In this document: positions 8,101 through 20,100 of the stretch, piece after piece
Layout: every line of letters starts with the position of its first letter
Position numbering within the stretch: the first letter of the stretch is position 1
Assembly: GCA_001642005.1 (NCBI GenBank)
Contig: LWCA01000586.1
Coordinates: 1 to 22,743 of the forward strand
Length of the DNA: 22,743 bases
Direction: 5' to 3'
DNA from: Intoshia linei
Lineage: Eukaryota; Orthonectida; Rhopaluridae
The notes under the pieces: generated by a model
What the model was told of the DNA's origin: nothing
What the model saw: the letters and a program-made list of their open reading frames with translations, nothing else
The model's database searches: none
Program-made: the position numbers and the translations under genes

Positions 8101-11100
8101 ACATGACGAAGTAATATACAAAACATTATCAACGGAGTCCACAGCAGTTTTTTAGGGTCCATCAAAAATTATATAAATTTTAAATTATTTACAGAAACAA
8201 AATAAAGTTAAAAATATTATTTCCGCAATGTTGGTAATTATTTTTAATTAACATATGTAATTTAATATCTATTAAAAACTTGATAAAAAAATGTTATAAA
8301 TTGAGGTTTAATTTTTAAAAAAATTAGTTTATATTTATCATAGTTACTAAAAATAGATTGTAGATCTTTAGAGATAAAATTTTATTAACTGAATTTTTGG
8401 TTCTTACAAATTCGTTAAGAAAAAATAAATAGTTCAAAATTCTGTTAAAATGGAATTTCCGCTAACAAAAATTCCTTTAATAAGGACTAAGTCTTAGACT
8501 GTATATCAAAATTAAGTATGTATTTATTTAACCGCCTTGCCCGTAGAATTCGTAAATTTTGATAGCTCTGATTTAGGTTTTTCTTTACCAATTTAAATTC
8601 TACTTTATATAATTTCAAAAAAAATATGAATTTTTGTTATTTCAGTTTTGAAGAATACAATTATTTTTTAATTGTAAATTAGAATAATTTTGATTTACTT
8701 GCCATTGCGTATATGTTTAAAAACTACACTTACAATTCATAATGTTTGATATATAATATTTTTTATTTATATAATATTATTATGGAGATTTTCAATTGAT
8801 TCTATTCATTTTTACTGACTTACCACAATACAAAGTATTTTGTAACTTCTTTAAAATTAACATTAAATTAGATTTGACAATAAAAGAATTTTTTAAATTT
8901 GGAAATTTGCTCCAAAAACTACTTATAATGATTGAGAAAATGAAAATCTCTATATGAGATAATACCACATTGATCAAAATTGACATCAATTAGTCGGACG
9001 TTTCTAAGATATTCAGGGCTATTACATCGTGCTATACCAGGTTCGAGTTTATTTAATTTGATAAACTGCAAAAATTGTTTTGATTCGCTAAATTTTAGTT
9101 ATATATAAAGTTTTATAAATTATAATGTTACATATATTGATTTATTTGTTAATGAATTTCAAAGTTTTAGATTGAGGTTATTGCATCCGATTTTTAAATG
9201 GTTAAATAGTATTATCACATTGAATTCGTTAAACCAGGTGTTTTAACTGGATCAATGTGACCCTTAGGTGGTTTGAATTTTTAGACGCGTCAGAGGTAAA
9301 AAATTGTGAAGTTGGAGCTATGCTACTTTTTTAATAATCCTTAATTAAATTTATTATTAATTTTAATATATCTAATTATTGTTAGAGCGACATAATCATT
9401 AATTTCTTAATTAATCATTGCTTTATGGAAAAAATTTTTTTCACCATATTAAATATTTTATAGATACAGTCGTCATCTCTATAATGAACACTCCTCATAA
9501 TGAATAATCGAAAAAAGTATTTTTTAGCATCAATGGTTTTCAAAAATTTTATCTTTTGACTATTTTACAACACTAAACGACAAATCGGAACTTTTTTAAG
9601 CATTCCTGAATATGAATAGGAGAAAATGTAACTAATCCGATGGGCATACATGGGATTTTATATTTTTTCTCAATCGGTTTGTTGAAGAAAGATATAGGCC
9701 AAATAATTTCTGTTTTATCTATGGAAAATATCAACAAAAAAAAGTAATATTAAAGTGTCATTTAGACTCTAAATTTTAGAGAAGGTTCTCAATACAAATG
9801 TTTTTCTAAATTAAACGAATAAATTCGTTTTATGTATTTTTATTGATAACAACTATAAACTTTTAATTAAAAAGTTCAACGCATAGAGGAGATTTGACTT
9901 AAAGTCTAGACCCATTAAATTATTTTTTAATTCCGGCATTCCTGAATCTGGCAGTGGGGAGGTTAGGAATGTCCTTTAAAAAAATAATTTATTATTTATT
10001 TATTTTTTATTATATTATAATGACCCCACGAGAAGCACTGAGGTATACTGTATTAGAAATGAAATGAAAAATTAATTACAAGTATTGCAATGTATATTTA
10101 ATTTATTATAATAAATTGAACATTTAAAAAATTATAAATTATTAATTCATTAATACATTCATTTACTCTCTATAGTGAACAATGTTTTATTTTTTTAATT
10201 AAAGTTACCACAAAAAATACGTACTATCAATTTTAGTTTATTTGTGTTAAATGTAAAGCCAAAACTACTTATCTATGATGACAAAGAAAAATTTTCGGCT
10301 TAAAATTTATTCCAAATAAATTAATAGTGATAGTACGTATTTTAATAGTTAAATAGATGTAATTTTTCTTACCAATAATGAACAAGAAAGAAATTAAATT
10401 AAAAAATACCTTTCAATAGGTGAAAAGAAGAAAAATTTTGGAGTTTGCAAAAAGAAATCCAGTTATAATCAAAGAGATCTGTAAAGTATTCAGGATCTCA
10501 GTTGGCGCAATGAACAAAATTCTGAAAAATTAAATTATTTTTCATTATTTTGAACAAAATGATAAAAGAAAGGTAGTTCTATTGAAATCTTATATTTTGT
10601 TCACTATACTATTATAGTGAACAAAAATTTAAAATTCCACATTTTGTTCACTATAGGGAGTACGAATGTATTTTATAAGCAAAATTTTTTCACATAATAT
10701 TTGTATATAAGTAGATTTTTAGCTAATTAAAAAAATCTCAAAATTCCAAACTTGCAAATTATAAAACGCCTTGTTTGACAATCAGCTCTGCGGCTTAAAT
10801 TTCTTACAATTTAAACATAATTATCTCAAACTAATTGAAATTAATCATTATAAAATATTGATAGGGTTTTATTGACCCTAGATAACATATTATCTAAGAA
10901 TGTCACATTGTTGATGAATCATAATCATTACCAATTACAATTCCATGGATTGTTTTCTAGTGATCTAAAATTAAGTAAATAAATAATATTTGAATTTCGT
11001 TGGTTAGTACATTTTTATTTGAAAAAATTTTTAATTACATTTGAATTAGATTTTTTAAATATTTTAGAACAATAATCGGTATACTCGTTAAGTTGTTGTT

Positions 11101-14100
11101 TTTTAAAGATCTAAATTTATTTTAAATTTTAATTTTTTGATTGGCACTGTAATTTACCGATAATATTAAACATTTTAGTTGATTTAGATTTTATCTTTAA
11201 TTTTTAAATTTATTTGACATTTTTAAAAACTTAAAATCACAATCATAAAAAAATCAAGTAACCATTTTGTTACCCAACATTTTACACATTATTACTGAAA
11301 AATGTTCAATAATGAATAGTCTTAGAATTGAAAAACATAATTCCAAGACTAATACTATAAATACGAATGAGTCTAAGATACACCATACAAAATGTAATTA
11401 CAAATATTTTATTGGATGTTTATGGAAAGAATCTTTTGTTAATTTACTCAAATGGTTTTCATCTAAATATCTAAAAAAGTTAATATAAATTATTTACATT
11501 ATTAATATCATCAAACGGTATTAGTCTTAACGAAATCTTCCTAAACGAAATGTGTTCAATTACTCGTCTAGACCTCTAATTATTTGCTTAATTACTTAAC
11601 GAGCATTAAACATTTACAATTACATGCATTTTAAATAAATAATAATTGAAATAATGCGCCTATATTAAAATTTATGTAATTTTCTTGTAGATCAAAAAGA
11701 TTACATCGGTTAAAACTGACTAAAATAATTGAATAAATTAAAACATACAATAATTCCAGCGAAGTAAATTCTTTTAAATCATTATTATTGATATCATTGA
11801 TATTATTTTTACTAACGTCTCTAGATTGATAAAAGTTAGTATATAATTTTTTAAATCACCATAATTTATTAATTATGATGTATATACATTTTTCTAATAT
11901 TTTCAAGTAATCGTTTTGAAATGGCATCATCATTAAAGTGTATTTGTTTAATCAAGTTATTAGAGAATATTCTATATTTTTAAATGCTTAAAATAATATT
12001 GAACAATACAAATTTGTAACGTAGTTTGGCCAAATGTATGGTAATTTTGTCAATTTATTATTGCCACAATCCAGAGTATCTTTGTAACATCTACAGTATT
12101 CAGGGCAAACTATATAAAGTAACTACATTATAAATGTACGACTTTAAAAAATATAATTTACCAGTTTCTTTTTTTTCGGTACAACAAAAATTTTGATTAG
12201 ACAACACGTTTCCTAAACATTAATTAATTAAATTATTTTAATTTGAGTAAAATTAAACCTACTTTTGCATCGTAGCTGATAACTGGAAATGTCCCACAAA
12301 TTATTCAGTTCATTTTGATGAGGATTAAAGCAATGGATGTTTTTCCAAAAGTTTGAATTATTTTTTGTTTTCTCTTTTAATTTTAATAAATTACAGTCGC
12401 ATTTTATGTTATTATCCGATAAATTGCTAAATTCAGAGTATACATATTAAAAGTATATAAATTATTTTTAAAATTTACATAATTTTAACTCTTTTTGACA
12501 GGTTCAGCAAAGATTCGTCAATGCATTGAAAATGATTATTTGATAAGTGTCTAAACTATAAATTTTAGACATATCAACTGAATCAATGTGTCTCAACCGG
12601 CACCAGCAAATTTTATGTGTGATCAGCAAAAAATTGAAAATGAGCTATATACCATTTGACAAAGGGTTAGTTAGATCAGATTTTTTTTAGACGGAAACAA
12701 TTTTTTTTTTTAAATTTGCAGCTTTTCTTTTCAAAATTTTATACCATAGTAAAGATTTTCAGTTAGTACTAGAGTTGGAAATCGATTAAAATGTATCGGT
12801 TAATTTTTTTTTAAATTTATAACGGTAAATCCTTACTTATATAAAGTACAATCTAAGTCCTTATTAACGGAATTTTTGTTGGCGGGAATTATATTTTAAC
12901 GGAATTTTGAATTATTTATTTTTTCTGAACGAATTTTTGAATTTGTATAAACCAAAAATTCCGTTTATAAAAATTTTAATTTATTTTAAAATAACATTCA
13001 AATTATTTGATATTCAAGAATTTTTTTAATGCTCAATTGAATAAATTAAAGCCTCCATTTTAACACCAACTTAAGGACCAAGCATACGGCACTGGTAGTT
13101 CGCAATAAGTATGTTTGAATTTAATAATTTTTTTAATTACGCCATTGAAGCTACGTTGTCAAAGTTAATGTAAAATTTTCGATTTAAGGAGTAATATATA
13201 ATAAAAAAATCAAAATATTACCTTAGTGACGTGTTCAGGTTTAAGAGGATTTTTTAAAAAAGTTTGAAAACCACTGACTTAGACTGTAATTTAGTCAAAA
13301 ATGTATGTCCGTTGTATATTTGTTTGTTCCAGTTTATTTAAGAAAGTAAAAAGCGTAAAGTTTTAAGAATACCATTTCTAATAAATTTTTTCGAAGATGA
13401 TGTTTTATCGCAATTTTCATTTTCAGAAACTGAGTCCTTTAAGGTCAAAAACCACAATTATCTTTTTTTTAAAAATTCAAACGAGTCCTAGAATTATAAA
13501 AAATACACAATCTGATAAAGATTTTAAAATCATCACCATTATGATAAATTTTAATTTCAAAAGCTTGTACCTTCACGGCTAAATGCACAGATTACTCTTG
13601 TTAGTAAAAATCATAAAAGTTCTAGAATTTTATACAACACTAAGTTGACTGTTATGTACTACATACAAACAGGACTTAGCTCTGCCGAGGACACATTTTT
13701 ATTATACTTAAAAAATAAATTTTCATTAAAAAAAAAGGGTAATTTGTGGTTTTGGCTATGAAGATAACATTTTTTTAAATTTAAATTTATGATAATGTTT
13801 AAGATTTTAAAATCTGTATCAGCGTATATATTTTTTTAAATTCTCCACCTTGTTTGATTTTCAAAAAAAAGTTCAATTGCGGTTTTTGACCCGTAAGATA
13901 TGAGTTTGGGAGGTTGAAATTGTGTTTGCAAACACCCCCGGAAAAAACTGTAATTGAAATGTGGACTTCATAAATTTAAAAATTTTAACACGGGTAGTTA
14001 TTTATATAAAGCTGAACACACACACAAACGAAAATCGCGTAGCATATTATATAAGTTAGGATAAATTGTGAGATAGGTTTTAAAATCATAAACATTATCA

Positions 14101-17100
14101 TAAATTGCAATCCAAAAAAATGCATTTTTAAGATCAAATATAATATATAAATATATAATTTTAACGCTAGTATATATTTATATGTATAGTATGTATGTCT
14201 TACAAACTATGGAGTTTTAAACAATTTGCAAATGTGTTATTGTTTAAACATTTGAACTTGTTATTATTTAAAAATCTAAAATATTAATTATTATTTTGTA
14301 TTTATTTTTATTATTATTATTTACATTACACGTTCTCAAATAGCTGATTCTTTATTTATAGATCGTTTGTAATTTATAATTCATGTGCCAATACATGTAC
14401 AATATCCACATGAAATTTACATTGGAAAGTTTCATATAAATTTTTTTAGAAATACAAAAATACCTTAATCAATTATAAAATATTATCAGTAAGAGATAGC
14501 ATCCAAAACCATATCATTTAGCCCCGTAAACGAGGCTGATGGTAGTTTATGTTAAATATTTTCTGTATCAGATCAGAGCCGTGGAAAGGTCTAATGGTTT
14601 ACAACCTGCAGGAGACATAATATAATGTATACAAATGATCCGCATATTTTAATCATAATTTTACCTGAAAATTAGAAATATCACTCCTTGAGGTCTCAAA
14701 AATAATGGAGCTTCATTTTTTTTCAAAAATTGAGTATTATAAATAATTTGTTGATGAATGTCCTTCAAATGGCCTACTTCCTGGCCTACCACTGGTCAAA
14801 GAAGCCCAGAAATAACAATTTACCAAATCAATGAAATTCAAGGAAGATGGAACCCACAATCTTACTTTCGATGCATGTATTTATGTTTGAGAACGTCTAG
14901 TTTATATTTTTAGTTTCTATAAAATTACATTTCTTTTATATGATACAATTTATTAAACAGATCTTCATTTAAGTGGGACAAATTATTGTACGACAAATCT
15001 CTAAATTCAAATAAATACAGTAAATAATATAAATAATAGTTTTATACATTTTTTGTAGTTTCAAATTATTATTAAAGGACCCCTTGTTTATTAATGCAAT
15101 CATATTGTTATTCAAATAACTAAAAAATAAATTTTATTATGTAATATATATTATATATTCAAAATTTTATGTGCAATGCTCAGTCCAATTCCTGGTTAAC
15201 AGAATTCCTTATTAACGATTAAATTTCCTAATTGATGAACGACATGATTTTTCTCAAGTACAAAATTCCGTTCATTTGGGGTGGGGTTTATAATGTAAAC
15301 CCAGAATAAAAATAAAAATAATCTATTAATTAATTAATCTTTTAAATACGTATATAAAATGGAATGTGTGTGTTACCGTTTATTTAAAAACAAGTTATAG
15401 AACTTGATAAAACTTAATTTCTAATACAGTTTTACGAGAGTGATGTTTTAATTCAAGTTTCATTTTCATAAATTGAGTTGAAAAGATTGGAAAACCTAAT
15501 TCTACGTTTTTTTTAAATGATATAAACACTAGAATTTGAATTAACATACATTCTGCACGCGTTTTAAAACCATTAACATTGTCGTTAATCTCAGCTTAGA
15601 AACTTTCATCTTCGTAGTGAAAACAATAATAAAACTTTTTTAAAAAATGAAGGTTAGAAAATTTAGGTTCTAGGTAGACTTTTATAAAATATAAATTGTG
15701 GGATACTATTTAAAATTATAAGTATTTTCATAAATCGCAACAATAAAAAATTGCAGTTTTACGATGAAAACCCCAAATTACTTTTTTTTTAAAAAATGAA
15801 AACAGAATTTTTAAAAAAATTACATACGATACAGTTCTATCCAGTTAACACACACAACAAATTTTAATCTGAAAAAATGACGCCTTCACGGTCATAAAAG
15901 TACATTGGTATTAAATTTTTTAATTTTCTAACTTTTCTGATTTTATTAACACTATTAACTCTTTCACTGTCTAGAATTTATGTTTTAATTTAAACTTGTA
16001 TAATTTTTAAATTATCTATGTAAAAATGTATGAAAATAAAAAAATAAAGTTTTTCAAAATGATGCTGTGTATAGTATAGAATACACAGACAGTGAAAGGG
16101 TTAAAAAAAAAATTTGAAATAATTAACGATTCTAGAATTTAAAAAAAATTTTATTCTGATACAGTTTATTCCAGATGATCTAGACAAAAAATTTCAACCC
16201 CAGAAATCTACGCATTCCCGGTGAAAAATAATTTTTAATATAGTAGCATCCAATATTTTTGAAATTTTGTGCAATTTAAACGATATAAAAATCAAAATAA
16301 TCATGCTAAAATTTCATAAAACGTAAGTAAATAAAGTATGCGTTTCTTAAATAAATTTTTAATATTACATACTACTTAATAGTATATACAATAGCTAATA
16401 AAATACTGACTGTACTTGAATAGATTTTTTCTTAAATTTATCAAAAAAAAATAATAAAAATATATTTCCTTTTGATTTTTTCAGATTTTTTTCCAGAATT
16501 ACGTATTTACCAGAAGCGAATTCAAAATGAACATATTCTAAACAAAAATCCTCCATATGTTAATATTTTAATTAAAAATAATTTTAAAAACATTCCGTGA
16601 ATAAGCAATTAGATTTTAATTGAATTTTTAATATTTATTAATGGTCAAGTATACTCGACTGATTGAAAATTTAAAATTTATGTCTATATATAGTATTCCA
16701 GAGGGTCCCAGTCTTTTTAATACGAGAACCAGGATTGCACGCACAAAAATTAAATTACATTTTCTTTAAATTGTACAAATTTTGTAAGGATTCATTTGAT
16801 ACAAATTTAATGTTATTATTGTTTAATTTTCTAAAATATAAAAATGTTTGAAAATAAATTAAACAATTACAGATATTTAACCCATATAGGAAAATTTTTT
16901 GGAATTTCAAGATAATTTTGAAAACTACAATCAATTAAACGTTTTCTAGTACAGTGACAACCAATTGGACAATTTTCAAATATGTTGCAATTTTTTTTTA
17001 TAAAAAAAATTTTATGTTTTATATCTAATTACAGTTATAAATGCTAAATTAAATTATTAATTTAGTCAATGCCGTGCCGCGAACCAAATCAACACCTGTA

Positions 17101-20100
17101 CCCGATTGTGTTTAAGATGAAACTACTGTAGAAGTTGGTGGAGATATTGATAATAAAACAGACTATACTGTATACCTCTAGAAGAGTTGTCCAACTCAGT
17201 CACAAAACTAAAAAAAAATAGAAAAACAACATACATTCATAGAACAATTTTATTTTGTAAAAATTTTAACGTGTTTAAATGTTAACCAATTGGGTTTTGA
17301 TATGGAACTATACAATAAATTTAAAGTTTTAAAGTTTTTTTAATTGTATGAAATTGCTATAATAAATTAAATAATTGTAAAACCATTTCGCAATTGGCAC
17401 CATTCTAACTTTCATGCGCGGATAAGTATATTCACTCGGCAGTGATTATATTATTATTATTATGAAATAATAAGTTTTTAATTACAAATTTCATGAATAA
17501 TGGAGTAATTATCATTTTTCATGCACAAGTGTCTATATCTATCGATTGATATATTTTTAATGTATTGACTTTTAGAATCATAATATCTGCATCTATGAAG
17601 CATTGTTATTCGGTTTTTCGAAAAAAAATCACAAGTACAGTACATATTATTTTCTGTCAGGTCTCTATATAATTTAATTATAATTGATGTATATAATGAG
17701 ATAATACCGGAATATATGGGTTTTCTCAATGGAACTACTGGAATTACCCAAAACCCAATATTTTCATTTTTTACCACAGATCGGTTATGTTCAAAGGTGT
17801 TACCAACACGTGCTGGTATTAGCATCAACATTTCCCCTAAAAATCCCCTTCTACGATTTTAAAAAAAAACCTATGAGAAAAAACCTTTAATCAAACCACA
17901 AAATTAAAAATCCAATTTTACCAACCCTTAAGCCTATTTAGGGTAAAAATCTCTTTTCTTACATTTTTTGGAAAACTTTGATTTTACCAAACCTTACAAG
18001 AAAAAAATCATAATCTAACCACAATACAAAAAACCTAAATTTTAGCAAACCATGAAAGAAAAAACTCTTTTTCCGAGTACTTAGTTCTAAACCCCAAAAA
18101 ATTTGTGAGACATACAAGCGTCATTATTGTTAGTTTACATTTTACAAATTAGTCATTTATAAATTTAAAAATATTTGCTGATACCAGCAAATCGACCAAC
18201 CTTGGTTATGTTACATTAAATTATTCGATGACTACTTAAAATCTAATTACTAATGAGCAGGGGTGTCAATTATGCGGCCCTCGGGCCATTTATAATATAA
18301 ATTTTTATTTTTTATAACAATTTTTTACACATATTTCTTATTTTATAGTTTTTTCATATATTTTTCATGATTTATTTATTCATTAATATAATTTTAACAT
18401 TATTTGTACACTTATTCCATTTTTATTGTTGCATATTTCATTTTAGGAATTAAAATTATCATAAATTAATTAAATCTGTTAGTTTTAACATAATTTTTTA
18501 ACATAATCATAACTAAAGATTCTTTTTGTGCGGCTCGCGTAATAATTTTTTTCACATTTGGCCCGCCAAGAAAATTGAGTCTGACACCCCTGCTAAGGAG
18601 CATTACCGAAAAATTATCAATTTATTAATTTTTTCAAATTTTTCCATCATATTTAAAGCTTTTCTATAGAACTCAATATACATTTTATCCTATTCGCAAT
18701 TTCTTATTTTTTTTATTTTTTTGAAAAATTAATTAATTTTACTTTATTAACATATTTTATTATTATGGATTGCTTTTGAAAAAATTTTAGCGGATAATGA
18801 AGGCTCCACTGTTAGTTAGTTATTATATGTTAGTTATTAGTTATTTATTTTCCAATGTATTTCGTAATTTATGGTTTTAACCGTCAATATTTAAACATTA
18901 GATATACAATGTATATCTAATTATTGTATATTATACATGTATTGAAATTAATGAGACTACAGTTTTGTATAGTTTTGAAAAACGATCTACTACTTGTAGT
19001 ACAATTACAAATATATTTTATAAATTACACAATAAACTTGGGATTTAAATAATGAAAGTTTAAGTACAATAGTTTATTATCATGTAGTGATCTAAATATT
19101 AATTAATAAATTATTGTATCTATAAAATTTTGTAATAAAACCGTATTACATGCAATAATACATATATCACATATATAATTAATATTCATTAATTTATTAT
19201 ATATATAATATTGCAACAACTCACAATACTTTCAAGTTGCTAATATTTGCCTTTCCAAAATTGACACATTTGATTTTGTTTGAATTTAATAATCTAATAA
19301 TTTATGAAATATTGAAAATAATTTAAATATAATCACAATAAGTGACTCCGTACTAAACATATTACCATCCAAATAATTACATGCATACAAATAAGGCATA
19401 CATAGCGAGCCTTACCTCATTATCTTAACTTAATATTTAACTACAATTTTCATGTACAATGTACATTAGGGTGTGCACTTTTTGAAAGAACAAAAAGTCT
19501 ATTTGCATATAGATGTGTTTTTATTTTCTGATCACGAATATGCAAAAATAAATTAATTTAATTTAAGTTTTATCAAACAACATTTATAATAATATTAATA
19601 ATTAGTAGTAATAATTTATCGATATTAAAACAATAGTGATCAGTGATCACTGATGACATCGTTTTAAATTTTCATTGTTTGTTTTATGATAGTCATAAAT
19701 AGTGGATAATATGGTTTTGTAAAATTTTTGTTTTTACCCCCTAAAAAATTATTCACCCCTTGTGGGTAAATAATGACCACACGAGAAGCATTGAGGTATA
19801 CTGTATTAGAAATGAAATAAAAAATTAATTACAAGTATTGCAATTTAGGTATATTATTGAAAGCATTAAAATTGATACTTTCCATTTTGTTAGTATACAT
19901 ATATCTAAATAAATATACATAAAGTGATGTATATATGTATAACATGTTTAAAAATTGATACGAGAATTGGATATAAAATAAAATAAGATTATTACACATT
20001 CTCTAGTGACGTCAAATTATTAAAACTTTCACTTTCTACTGATTCAATTAGGTTATTAGATAAGTCTCTAAAATTGATTTAAATATTCCATGATAAATAC

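Noticed and set aside
8815-8989. Strong donor-like GTAAGTCAG on the minus strand after a 65-codon open frame ending LYCG
   Set aside because: No acceptor gives a phase that joins the LRRCT and EGF exons, and the frame has no EGF cysteine pattern. The direct LRRCT-EGF join is exact without it.
11267-11488. 73-codon plus-strand open frame
   Set aside because: It overlaps the antisense of LRR exon 11,402-11,470, which has proper splice sites and a repeat pattern. The plus-strand protein resembles nothing known to me.
14520-14536. Short hairpin AGCCCCGTAAACGAGGCT and GC-richer surroundings
   Set aside because: Considered as an RNA gene or transposon end. No conserved RNA structure, tRNA features or partner end found.
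16499-16550. Phase 1-1 segment encoding YVHFEFAS between TTTAG and GTAAATACG
   Set aside because: It lies between two phase 2-2 repeat exons of D3, so including it would break the frame, and it has no LRR pattern.
19639-19654. Perfect 16-bp palindrome ATCAGTGATCACTGAT
   Set aside because: No flanking element ends or known binding context. Left as chance or a decayed transposon hairpin.
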